A DNA stretch of 64,000 nt from Pinus tabuliformis (Eukaryota > Streptophyta > Pinopsida > Pinales > Pinaceae). Of the stretch, positions 53,540 to 64,000 are shown one piece after another. Made by a program: the position numbers and the translations under genes. Numbering within the stretch: the stretch's first letter is position 1; every line of letters starts with the position of its first letter. Location of the stretch: the NCBI GenBank assembly GCA_031772625.1, contig CM062817.1:954283705-954347704 (forward strand), given 5' to 3'. The notes beneath the pieces were generated by a model that ran no database searches, was not told where the DNA came from, and saw only the letters and a program-made list of their open reading frames with translations.

Positions 53540-56500
53540 TCACCTGAGCAAGGTATCCATCATTCCTCTCCACCAATCTTCTGTAGGTAGCTGATGCCTT
53601 TGTATCTTTATCAGTGTTTCATCAGCTTCTGTGTATCTGTAAAAGTTTGGTTGGTCTTCAAAGAGATGGTTTATTTCATGTGCAATGTAGAATAGATTTT
53701 CTAATTTATCAAAGACACTCTGTCCAGATGGGGGCCCTATCTCTTCTGATGTGCTTGAGGAAGCTGTGATTTGATTGGCAGCATAATTGTTCACCCTGTT
53801 GTCATAATGTTCATGTGACAACAGTCTTCCAACACCGGTTACTAGGCTAGGTAGCCCTCTGCTCTGTAATGCTGTGATCTTTATTCTGAAGTCATCCACC
53901 TCTGCTTGCATCTCTTGGCATTTTCTTTCCAATGTCTGCACACAATTACTAAGGGTTAACACCCTCTTTATTAGTAAGATAGTTTCAGTCTTGTTCCTGA
54001 TTCCTAATGCTGCCAACTGCCCTTTGGTGCGAGTATTAAAAAATTGGATCATTCTATTAGCTTGCTCGGGCATATTTCCTAAAGATGTTCTAGCCTTTTG
54101 GTTTTCAAACTGAGCCAAGCTTATCAAATCCATTTGCTCATGAATGGTTTCAATGGATTGCCATTGGTCTGTAATGGATTGGCCAATCTTGGCCCACAAA
54201 ATTTTCTTGATATCTGCTAAAGTCTTATCAAAAGTGAGCTCTTTCTCCAGCTCCTTTATTCTTCTTTCCAAGGCTTTCACTTCCCTTGTCTTTTCAGCTA
54301 CTTCTGCTTTGACTTGTCATATTTTTCCTCAATTCTAGCCAGCTTTTCCTTGGTTTCTTTCAATTCTACCATTTGCAATTCCAAGGCTTCTATTTCTTTC
54401 ATCATATTGTCCATTCTCAAGCTGGTCCCTTGTTCTGTAGGTGCTGAAGTAGTTGCTGAAATTGGTGCTGAGCTTGAAGCACCTGCTTCTGATGTTGTAA
54501 CAGTGGGAGGGACTATTGTGGTGGCCATAGGAGGAGCAGCTGTAAGAATCTGAGCTGTTTGAATTGGCTGAGAGGCCAACTCTCCCTGTCTTCCCTGTAA
54601 TGATGCCTCCAAGGCACTTTCTGTCTCTACCAACCTTTTATGTAAGGTTGTAAGCAAAGCTACAACATCCTGCTCTTCTTTTTGTTGTGCCACCTCTGTA
54701 GTTTGAGGATGCAATGTGGGTGACAGCTTGATTTGTCTTCTAAGGGCAGCTATGTCTTCATCTTTCTTTTTAATCAAAGCTTGCACACCCTTGGGATCAG
54801 TGGGATCATGTCCCAGCTCTATGATGATCTCCTCCAAGGAATTGATTCTATTGTCCTTGGCCTATGATGAAGCTTTCTCCAACTCTAGTTGGGTAGCAGT
54901 ATTGTGCAAAGAGTTTTGCAATCTGTGGGCTAACAATGTTTTATCTGCTAAAGTAGAATATACCATCTCCCCAGTCTGCTTGTGCAATTCAATCTGGTCC
55001 ATCGGATGGATATCCTTGGCGAACACTTCCAGATTGGTTCTAATGTAGTCAGCAGCTGATTGGGGTTGCTGAGTTGTAGGTCTGAAGTGACCGAGGGTCA
55101 TTCTCCCTTCCTGGATGTCATAGGCTGCCATTAGCCTTTGCTGATTGGTAGGGGCCATCCTTATTAGCTGGTTGTACAGTTGTAATCTCACTGGCTCATT
55201 CCTAGCTTTGATATCAGTGAATGCTTTTTTAATATTAGAGCCCTGTCGGCCCTATTACTTGGTGGATGTTACCTCCACCCCCTGTTGTCTCTCTTGCTCT
55301 TGCTGAAAGGAGCTAGCCGATGTCTCCATGCTTGGGGGAATTTGCTGTTCTGTGGGCCCCTCTGGCATTTCTTCCTCCGAAAAAGGATTTAACGTTTGTC
55401 TCTTTTCTCCATGCTGCTCTGTGGATGTCCCTGGAGGTGTTTATTCCTGTCTATCCCTCTTCTTTGCCCTTTCCTCATTAAGAGGTGTCTGCAATACATG
55501 AATTTCAGTCACTTTTTCTTGAGTTAAAGGGTCCTGCCCTTGACTCTGTCCATCTATAGAAACCGGCCGATCTGCCATTGTTTCTGGCTGTCCCAAATTG
55601 TGCACTTGTTCTTCTGAATGATGCACCGCTTTTCCTTTATATGTTGCTGCAGGTGGGGCACTTACTTGGGCAGATTGCTGGGGGGGTGTGGCAGATGAGG
55701 TGCCTTCTCCAAGGTGCCGAGGAGCTGTAAAAAAGACTTGTTCAAAATATTCCAAGTTAACAGATTTTTCCAGATTCTTGATTTCTTTTTCTGTTATTTC
55801 TTCTTCAGTGAGCTCTTCCATTAGGGTGCCTTCTACCCATTCTTGTTGATTGGCATATTGTTCAAGTTGAGGGATATTGTAATGTATATATCCTGCAAGC
55901 CTATATTTGATTCTTCTAAGGCTTATAAAGTGATCGGGATCATATGGTGACCAAATGAAACTTAGTTTGAGCTTAAGTTTCTCTCCCAGAATCTGATCAA
56001 CATCCTTCCATGCTTCTTCTCTCTTATTGAAAATAAAGGGGCCCAATTGATGTCTGATTTTCAGCTGTGCCTTTTTGCTTTTGCCATGAAAATGAATCAT
56101 ATCTGCATTACAAAATTGCCGAAAGTATTCTAAGGCAAAGAGTCTCATAGGGACATATTTTGGCAGTTGGTAGGGGGCTAATTCATAGCCATAAACCCTG
56201 ATTATTGTGTGGTTTTGGTAAAAGTACCAGTCACCAATGCTGTAGCTTTTAGAAAGCTGTAGAATCTTTTGCATCTCATGAGTGAGTTTCGGGGGAGGAT
56301 CTGTTGATAATAAGCAGGTAGCTGGATAGAAAAAAAGGTCAATGAACTCACAATATGTGTATGGGGAGTAACTAACATGATGGAATACTGATGACCAAAA
56401 TATGACTGACCTCCTCTCCCCCCTAGCATCCAATTTTCTGAGGATGACTGGGAAACTTTCAGACTGATAATATAGCAGAAAATGATAGATATATGAGGTG

Positions 56501-57207
56501 TATTTGAATACCCTTTCCCTTTCTAGGTTCATGAATTGCTCATGAATATTATCAGCTATGAAGGTAGCATAATCATACTGGACAACAGGGGGCTGTCCTG
56601 GAGTGAAGATAAACATCAAGGCAAAGATAGTGCTGTCCACAATCTCACTTGTTCTGAACCCTAGGATGTAGGAGATCATATCTATGAGCATTTTTCCCTC
56701 CTCAGTAAATGCAACATGGAGATAGGGGATTGTGAATCTGGAGTAACAGTCTGGTGGCATGAACAACTTAGAAATTCGGTCAATCTCTGCAGAGGGCAAC
56801 TTTGAGGCTTGATCTAGAAGATTTTTCATGGAAAGGGGGACCAAAGGCTGAGTTGGTTTAAATTGCAACATCTCATTGATAGATTAAGGAGTAATGTAGA
56901 AGAGGACTTTACCAGCAGGGCCCATCACTGCCCTTTAAGAAGGATCATAATTGGAACAACATTGATGGATGAGGCCAGGAAAGACATTTACTGAGGGCAA
57001 GTAGTACATAGGCATGTTGGACTCCCATATTCTTAATGGATCAGTTTTGTTCCTGAATTTACTCCTTATTTCACAGAAAGCCTGAAGATGAGGGTTGTCT
57101 CCTTCCATATCAGCAATTTGATAGTCTCTATCTGCCAGTGGAATCCATTCTAACTGTTTATGGGGTGCATTTAGTGGTGCAATATTGAGGGCAACTGGGG
57201 CCTCCAT
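53540..57207 (-). pseudogene. F extra ORF, about 1,220 codons
   Basis: One minus-strand frame runs from MEAPVALNIAPLNAPHKQLE (57207) to about 54298 with only a few stops (near 56935, 55441, 55260-55192, 54859), then shifts by one and continues to 53540. The middle, 56871-55441, is 476 codons fully open. Residues near the N terminus look globular and aromatic-rich (YTSYIYHFLLYYQSES, SYSPYTYCEFIDLFFYPAT, WYFYQNHTIIRVYGYELAPY), followed by an acidic segment, a Pro/Gln linker, and a long coiled coil with two parts (EIEALELQMVELKETKEKLA, then VKALERRIKELEKELTFDK). It is longer than F pol. I recognise no named domain. Position matches extra ORFs of Tat/Athila lineages. Few stops over this length imply that it was coding until recently. 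Confidence 0.72.
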
Positions 57208-57512
57208 GTTTTGATTGTGATTACAGTTGGATTAGGCCTGTATTTCGGCAAGGGACAAAGTTCTAATGAAGGCTTTCTAGGCAAGGAACTCACAGTTTTA
57301 AGTTCTGTGCAGAGATGTTATTGATTAGTAAAACTTAAGGGGAATGAAGAGTATGGAGGGCTCTGCAATAAGTACACTGGAAAGGGAGAAAAATAAAGGG
57401 CTTTAGCAAACTGTCTTTAGTGGTTCCGCGGACAAATTGGAGCTGGAATTCGAGCTAGCAATGGAAATTTTATCAGAGGGGAAAGAGATGCCGGGTTTTG
57501 GCCACAAATCAA

Positions 57513-58043
57513 GTTATATAGTGGGGCAGAGAGGAAAAGGTCGCAGGTGCCAACGTGTTTCAGGTGAATTTTTAGGTGTATTGGCAAATTTTGCAGAGAA
57601 ATCATGAAAAACAGGGTTACTGGTGTTTTTCGGGTAAATACCTGTTACTTTGAGAGGTTGTTGTGGTGAATAGCTGCAGGCGGAGGCCGAAGAGGTCGGG
57701 TTGCAGGTCGAGTAGGCCTGGGTGGCTGACGGGCACGTTGAATGCGAACTGGACGTGAGTTGCATGCAAGAGCTTGTGCCGTTTGTTTGCATAAAAAACA
57801 ATCAAAAAGGACATTTCCGCAATTTTTAACACAAATTTTGGCTTTTGCAGCGTTTTGGCGCTTTTTTGCTATGACATTAGCATGACGTCATCGGCGGGTC
57901 CCGGGTATGGCAAGGTGACGTGGCAGTTGACTGGGCTGACGACGTGGCACAGGACACGGTGGCAGGGTAGGGACGCAGGCAGATGCGGTGGCGGTGACAC
58001 GGAGCAGCAGTGGGTTGACGCGGAGGTGACGTCACGGGGACGT
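57513..58043 (-). promoter_or_regulatory. Putative internal promoter of the F extra ORF
   Basis: Five ACGT-core motifs lie in 161 bp: TGACGTCA at 57883-57890, GGTGACGTGGC at 57914-57924, GACGTGGCAC at 57941-57950, TGACGTCAC at 58027-58035 and GGACGTGGC at 58038-58046. Such sequences are binding sites of plant bZIP factors. On the minus strand TATATAAC lies at 57520-57513, about 306 bp before the ATG at 57207. The arrangement resembles a polymerase II promoter directed at the extra ORF. Function is inferred. Confidence 0.45.
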
Positions 58044-58052
58044 GGCGCCCGG

Positions 58053-58092
58053 ACAGAAGGCGGTAAGTGGTTTTTATCGGACCGCCTTCTGT
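58053..58092. repeat. Perfect 12 bp hairpin
   Basis: ACAGAAGGCGGT (58053-58064) and ACCGCCTTCTGT (58081-58092) are exact reverse complements around a 16-base loop. It adjoins the last ACGT motif. ggcggtaagtg occurs in it and again at about 58097. Confidence 0.8.
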
Positions 58093-59974
58093 ACGGGGGC
58101 GGTAAGTGTCAGAGGAGGCCCGACGCAATGAAAACAGGGCACGCATCCCTGCGTATGGCGGTAAAACCACCCTCCGTTGGACGCTAACTCCCGTACGTTG
58201 GGGGCGCTCCGATATCAACCTGGAGCGTCGGATCTGGGAGAGCGGATTAGAGGGCCGACAGGGCGCAAAGCTTGCGGCAGGTTAATGCACGGGACCCACC
58301 CGAATATTTAAATCTTTATATAGCACTGCGGGGGTTTAGACTTTGGGTTATATGGGTTTTATGGGTATGCGCCGGGGTAAAGTTTAGTGTTTAGTTTAAA
58401 CATTTAAACAGAAACCTGGAAATATATATGAGCGCAGAGGGGTTAATGAACTATGGTTTAGGAAGGGGTATTATGGTTGTTAATTTAACCAGAGGTTAAA
58501 CTAATTCCAGATTTTAGGACGCGGAAGGGTTCATAATAGTCCCAAATGGACTATTATTTCCCAAGACTGAATTATATGGCTATAGTGCCATGGGGTGGGT
58601 TATGTAATATTTTTGGGTTCTTTTATATAATTTTTTGTACAATAGGGGTAAGGAAGTGATTTAGGGAGCTAGATAATAGAGTTAGAAGTTAATATGACCT
58701 TGTGAGGTGAAAGTGTAGGGGCATGAAGCTAAGTTTATGAAGGAAAACTTAGATATAAGAAATGAATGGAATCTGGAATGAGGATTTTACACAAGAAATG
58801 TGGCTTCTTTTCCTTAAGAAAACCCAAAACTTGACTTAGTATTTGACAAAAATGAAGTGAGAGCAGGACTTATTGGGCAGATCCAAAGGTCCTCAAGGGG
58901 TGTTAGTAAGAAACTTTGGGGGGGAGGTGAAAGGGAGTTAGACAAGCTTCCATAGTTCTGCCATCAAACAATTGCTTTGACATTTCTTTCATTGGTGAGA
59001 TGAGCTCTGATTGACAATACATGAGGTGATCAAAACCTTGCTTCTGCAACCTCAAACTACTTACCCAGCCTAATACACCTAACATTTTTTCTTCATTTTG
59101 AATGGGTGCACTTAGACTTGCAGACCCTGATTATCCTCTTTTCTTTTGACTGCCCTCCTATCTAAATCTACCCTTATTTCTTCCAAGGGCCCAGATTAAG
59201 CAGTTGGGCTCCTTAATTTCTCTACCTAGCTAGTGATCTGCCAAGCTTGAACTGTTTGGACATATATTCATTCTCTAGTCTAGAACAAGCAATTTAAAAC
59301 ATGGCATGGTCCAGATTGAACTGTTGGGCCATCCATCAAGCTAGCAGTGGCATTTTGGCTAGCCACTTTCCTGGTCTTTCTTTGGGGTTCATTTTTATCA
59401 ATTTTTCTGACCAATTGATTTTTCTTGCCCTTTGATTTTCTTTTAGGGCATACCCTCTTTACATTTTTTAACTCTCTCTAATTCTTTTACAAAATATGGA
59501 ACCTTTGCTGTATGAAAAGATGAACATATTTGGCACTTCCCAGGTCAATCATGAAAAATGAAACCTATTGGTATAGGAACCTAACAGTGGCTCCACTTGG
59601 GGATGGCCTTTCCTTGTGAAAGGCCAAGAACAGCAGGTCATTTTGCCTTGTTTTTCAACTATTACTGTAGCCTGAAATTTTCTTCTCTTGAATATCAATG
59701 ATTTGAACCTTTGTATCCTGTATATAGTCCTTATGAGCTGATCTACTGTGAAATTATAGCTCTGTATTTTCTGGTTTCTCTGAGTATTTATCATCATCTT
59801 CATAGTTCCCAAGTGCTTTCTTGATTTCTTATGATAGAGTCAAAATATATATCGAAAAATGGTGCAGTCTCCTGATTCCTCTTCAAAATTTGTTGCATTT
59901 TGTTCCTTGTTTAATCGTTGTGAAAGTAAAAAACTGCTGGAAATACAAATATTTATGTACAATACGTAGTGGTG

Positions 59975-60793
59975 TTATGTTGATTGCATGGAATCAAAAT
60001 AATGCTTGAGCATTCGCCCATTGACTGGGCCTTCCTCAGTATTTGTGCCATCCAAACTCCTCAGAAAATATGTGTTATTACCTTGTACAACATAAATGAC
60101 ATACGGCCCCTTCCATAGGAAATCAAATTTGCCATGTTTCCCTTTGTCCTCTCTCCTAGAATCCCATCTCAACACTTTGTTTCCTATGAAGAAATCTTTA
60201 GCCTTGGTTCTTTTGTCAAAGATCTTCTTGAGTTTATCTTGTAGGAGCTGGGTTCTCTGATATACTTCTTCTCTTGTTTGCTGCAAGTGGATAGTTTGAT
60301 TGATCCTTCTTTGAATATCATTGGGCTCTGCCTGTATTTCTTGCAGCAACTTGATCACAGGGATTCCCAAAGATGAAGGGAACACAACTTCTAGACCATA
60401 TACTAGTTCATATGGACTTGTGCCAATGGATCTTTTGGTGGTCAATCTGTCTGCCCATAGTGCATTTACCAGCTTCTTATGCCAATTCTTTTTGTTCTCC
60501 TCCAAGACCTTTTTGATGATGTTGATGAGGCTTTTGTTGGAGGACTCAGCTAGGCCATTGCCTTGAGGGTAATAGGCTGTGGAATGGCCCAAGGTAATGT
60601 GGTACTTGTGGCAAAAGTTGATCATTCTTTTGGATTTGAAAGCAGCTGCATTGTCTGTAATAATCTTTTCTGGACAGCCAAACCTTGACAAGATGTTGGT
60701 TTCTAAAAATTGCATGATGATTGAGTCATTGGCTTGTCTACAAGGGATGGCTTCTATCCATTTGGTAAAATAGTCTGTGGCAGTCAAAATCAA
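59975..60793 (-). pseudogene. pol: F integrase
   Basis: A 272-codon open stretch. With the segment upstream (60800-61110: HAGDCGGQLYWKSTANKIL, SCHKCQIFEGKRKLLPL, QWGLDFIGEIHPSSSH) it gives a full integrase: zinc finger with His to Gln at the second histidine, first Asp in LDFIGE, second in IITDNAAAFKSK, Glu in YYPQGNGLAESSNKSLI, then TSPYELVYGLEVVFPSSLG and the GPY module FDFLWKGPYVIYVVQGNNTY. One in-frame TAA (near 60798) separates it from the rest of pol in the same frame. Confidence 0.88.
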
Positions 60794-62903
60794 CCTATGT
60801 TAATGAGAGGATGAAGGGTGGATTTCACCAATGAAGTCTAAACCCCATTGCTGAAAAGGTCTTTCAGTTGAAATAGGTTTGAGTGGTAAAGGTAACAACT
60901 TTCTCTTGCCTTCAAAGATCTGGCATTTATGGCAAGACATTACAAATTTTTTCACATCAGTAAATAGGGAGGGCCAATAGAATCCAACCCTTAATATCTT
61001 ATTAGCTGTTGACTTCCAGTATAATTGTCCTCCACAGTCACCTGCATGAAATTCTTTGAGGACATTGTCAGTTTTATCGAATGTTAGGCAACTAAGTAAA
61101 ATTCCTTCATGATTTCACCAAAACAAGACATTGTCTATGATACAAAACTTTGATTCTTTCATTTTCAAGAACCTTTTTTTAGTTTTGGACAACCCTGGAG
61201 GAGCTTGTAGGTTTAGCAATACAAAACATATATCAGCATACCAAGGGGATTGTAAAAAGGCTTGATTGATCTGTGGAGTCGCCATCTCCTGTTCGTTGTC
61301 CAGTTCATTGATATCAAGGGCTTGGAAATTGGTTTCAGTCATCAGTTTAGCTAGCCCTTGTCCTTTTATCAGTTTTGTAGGCTTGATTTCAATGTCATAT
61401 TCTAAGATATTGGCAATCCACTTGCCCCTTTTTCCTTCAATTCCTTCTTGAGTTAAAATGTCTTTAACCACAGCATTTGGGACATAGGCAATCACATGAG
61501 AGTATAAAATGTAAATTCTGAAATCCTTGATGGCCTTTACTAGGGCATAAGCTTGCTTTTCCATAATCTGATATTTTAAGGGAGCATCTCTAAGAGCTTT
61601 GCTGAAAAAGGCAATGGGCTTCTCACACCCTTGGTCATCTTTTTGCAATAGGACAACAACAATTGTATGCTCAGAGGCAAAGGAAAAAATGATGAAGTCT
61701 CTATCAAACCTGGGACTTGTGAGGACTGGTGTATTTGTCAAAGCTCTTTTGATGTCCTCAAAGGCTTGTTTGGCTTCCATGGTCCATTTGACTTTAGAAT
61801 CTTTCTTCAGCATATTGTTTAACAGTCTTATGAGCTCGGCCAAATTAGGAATGAATCTTCTCAAGAAGTTAATCTTCCCTAGAAAAGCTTGTAGTTCTTT
61901 GATGTTTCTTGGATGAGGCACTTGAAGGATAGCTTGAATTCTGTCCGGGTCGATCCTAATGCCATCTTTTGAAATGATGTGACCTAGGAGCTTACCTTCC
62001 TCTAGGCCAAACAGTGATTTCTTTGGATTCAATGATATGCCATATTTTCTGCAAATTAGGAAAACTTGCCTCAAATGTTCTAAGTGTTCTTGGTCTGATT
62101 TTGAAAAGGCAGTAAGATCATCAAGGTAGACTACTAGGAAATCATGGATTTCTTTGGCAAATGCTATGTCCATTGCTCGTTGAAAAGTGGCCCCTACATT
62201 TTTAAGCCCAAAAGGCATTTTCACATATTTGAAGGTTCCCCAAGGTGTTGTAAAAGCAGTTTTGTCTTGATCATCCGGGTGTACTAGAATCTGATTAAAT
62301 CCTGAGAATCCATCTAACAATGAGATCCTAGAGGATCCTACTACCCTTTGTAGGATATGATCCATTTTTGGTAAGGGGTAATGGTCTTTAAGAGAGACTT
62401 TGTTCAAATTTCTTAAATCAACACACAGTCTTATCTCTCCCGTTTTATTTCTAGTAGGCACTAGATTTGAAATCCACTCTGAAAACCTAATTGGAGCAAT
62501 GATTCCTGCCTCATACATTCATTTAACTTCTTTTTCAATTAGAGGGAGAAGGAAAGGATTCACTCTTCTAATATTCTGTTTAAAATGCTTTTGATTCTCT
62601 TTCAAAGGTATAGTATGTTGGATGATTGAGGTATCATAGGATTTGAGGTCTTCATAACTCTAGGCAAACACATCTTGGAATTCCTTAAATAAGTCAATGT
62701 ATTTCAATTTTTGATCAGTAGGCAATGCTTTGGATAGTTTTACCATTTTCGGATTTTGTATGTTTCCAATGTTGCAGTCCTCAATTTCAGCATTCAGTGG
62801 TTGCATTTTGGGCTTCCTAGAAATATCATTTGAATCGAATAAATCCTCCAAAGGGGTTAAACCTGTGGGCAGAAAATTGTCTTTTAGATCAATTACTTCA
62901 ACT
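60794..62903 (-). pseudogene. pol: F RT, RNase H and integrase zinc finger
   Basis: In the same frame as the integrase. Upstream part EVIDLKD-like to MEDLFDSNDISRKPKMQPLN, then the open 467-codon stretch 62518-61115: EIRLCVDLRNLNKVSLKDHY, LDGFSGFNQILVHPDDQDK, KMPFGLKNVGATFQRAMDI, the catalytic box LVVYLDDLTAFSKSD, GHIISKDGIRIDP, and an RNase H that starts DRDFIIFSFASEHTIVVVLL, where the first catalytic Asp appears lost (FSFASE instead of a DAS-type motif). Stops near 62658, 62519, 61115 and 60798 can each be explained by one substitution. Motifs suggest the Tat branch. The solo LTR at 62904 interrupts the frame upstream. Confidence 0.87.
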
Positions 62904-63943
62904 TGTTATAGAAATTTTTGGGCCCTACAACCCCAAGCATGAAATGTCCATAAACCAAGGGTTCCTAAGTCGCTAAAAGTGTTGTTCTAACCCCTAAAGG
63001 AACAAGGTCAACAGATTACAGCTTCTCCCAGAAGTTCTCCATGAAAAACTGCTCAGAATTGGTCAAAACAGGATCATTTCAGCTGCTCCACTGGCTAAGT
63101 GCGTTGCATCTCACCTAAATACACTATGTGGGTGCGTTGCATTTCAAAAATTCCTTTTGTGGGTGCGATGGGCGAGAAATGACAAATGGCAGTGTCATTC
63201 CGCGAGGTGGAGAGGCAATGGAAGCTTCCAGAATCTTCTCCTGTGACACTTGCCTCACTGAATTCGACCAAGGATGAGTAAGAGACCATCAATCTCCAAG
63301 TGGAAGCAAGAACTATCAGAGGGAGGACACTAATCAAATCACAAGCTGACTCATCCCCCTTACAGACATCTATATATGGATCCCTCATCCCAGAGATCCA
63401 GAGGCTGGAATTTTACATATTGTAAGGAATTGCTGTTGGTTTCTTGAGACAAACATCAGATTGTTGGGTGATCTAAGATTTGTTTTAGGTGAAGAGGGGC
63501 TTCTTTGCTGGGAGGTTGATGCTGGGTCAGAGCAACTGGTTGTAACTCCTCTTGGCTCTTTTCTTGTTTATCAATAAAAGCTATTCAAGTTTTCCTCCAT
63601 GCTTTTGTGTCAATGATGCTTGATACATTTGTATGGTCAATTTACATCTGATCCTAGATTGTTTATAATTATAGATCCATGTCTTTGTATAGTGCTATGC
63701 TTCTGTGATCTTACAGGTACTTTGTGAAGCTGGGCGTGCAATGGAGCAGGTAGCTGAAGACTATCAAAGAAGAGAGGGACCAAATCAGGAGATTAGCGCA
63801 AGACAAAGGTTGGTCTTTCTGTTCGTCTCTATCTATAATTCATAAAGGAAAAACGAAAGTAGCTTTTCTCTGTTTGTTTCTAAGGCAACTGTCACACCTT
63901 AGTGGGATAGAGTAGTTCTATATAGACACTTTTCCCTATAACA
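62904..63943 (+). repeat. Solo LTR related to G, inside F pol
   Basis: Begins TGTTATAGAAATTTTTGGG and ends CCCTATAACA, with G-like landmarks throughout (ggaacaaggtca, ctatatatgga TATA region near 63370, gggtgat, a ctgggcgtg tail). Similarity to the G LTRs is roughly three quarters by eye, so it is a separate subfamily. No internal region is present. Flanks are caact and cttct, only three of five matching, but removing it rejoins the F frame (FDEIAEAE to EVIDLKDNF on the minus strand). Orientation relative to G is plus. Confidence 0.82.
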
Positions 63944-64000
63944 CTTCTGCCTCAGCTATTTCATCAAAATTTGTTTGCTCCAGATGTTGTACATTTTTGT
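63944..64000 (-). pseudogene. pol: F pol, upstream continuation
   Basis: On the minus strand it reads KNVQHLEQTNFDEIAEAE, open and in frame with the F pol left of the solo LTR once that is removed. It is probably the region between protease and RT. It runs off the right edge. Confidence 0.65.

Larger units (their letters stand above)
57208..59974 (-). other. F spacer between integrase and the extra ORF
   Basis: 2.77 kb with no convincing ORF. 57850-58280 is GC- and CpG-rich against an AT-rich background and holds the promoter-like motifs listed separately. 58290-59970 is AT-rich with nothing recognised. Confidence 0.6.

Noticed and set aside
57855-58218. Overlapping ~110-codon ORFs on both strands in the GC-rich island
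   Set aside because: Expected by chance where stop codons are rare; Arg/Pro/Thr-rich with no domain.

Overview
The window is nuclear DNA of a vascular plant with a large, repeat-rich genome. I see no host gene, rRNA, tRNA or CRISPR. Everything recognisable is LTR retrotransposon of plant Ty3/Gypsy (chromovirus, Athila-like, Tat-like) and Ty1/Copia type. A gymnosperm is possible from the mix of old long-LTR Gypsy families, but I cannot prove the taxon. I use letters for the elements: A and B (Copia), C (chromovirus), D (old chromovirus host), E (Athila-like Gypsy), F (Tat-like Gypsy), G (non-autonomous gag-protease element), H (Gypsy with extra ORF), X, Y and S (short insertions).

Layout. The substrate is D, a decayed minus-strand chromovirus, in three pieces: 1-247 (integrase), 13639-13969 (RNase H) and 41868-42918 (RT to RNase H). 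Three insertions split it. (1) H, 248-13638, plus strand, with two ~970 bp LTRs; it lacks the RT core and carries a long extra ORF that is itself split by Y (about 9800-11858). (2) A solo LTR of family C (13970-14051 and 41613-41867, perfect TSD tagtt). Inside it sits A (14052-41612, plus), inside A sits B (20767-40266, minus), inside B sits C (21884-36094, plus, perfect TSD actga), and inside the C leader sits G (22715-31058, plus, perfect TSD ctact). A also carries X (16222-18350) and B carries S (37276-37809). (3) E, starting at 42919 on the minus strand and running right, with F (about 52.6 kb to beyond the right edge, minus) apparently inserted near the E 5' end, and a solo LTR of a G-related family (62904-63943) inside the F pol frame.

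The nest is supported by reading frames: removing each insertion plus one TSD copy rejoins protein-coding frames in D (twice), A (twice), B (for C) and F.

How the parts work. Only C keeps a full-length intact pol ORF (protease, RT, RNase H, integrase, chromodomain), but its gag is frameshifted. G has nearly identical LTRs (about 1% different by eye) and one intact 531-residue gag-protease ORF without RT or integrase, so it must have been mobilised by a partner. A, B, D, E, F and H are pseudogenised, mostly by stop codons of the type expected from cytosine deamination. Three Gypsy lineages (H, E, F) each carry a sense-strand extra ORF downstream of integrase; that of F is about 1,220 codons and is preceded by a GC-rich, ACGT-box-rich, TATA-containing stretch that looks like an internal promoter. 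LTR divergence fits the nesting order for C and G, but not for A and B.
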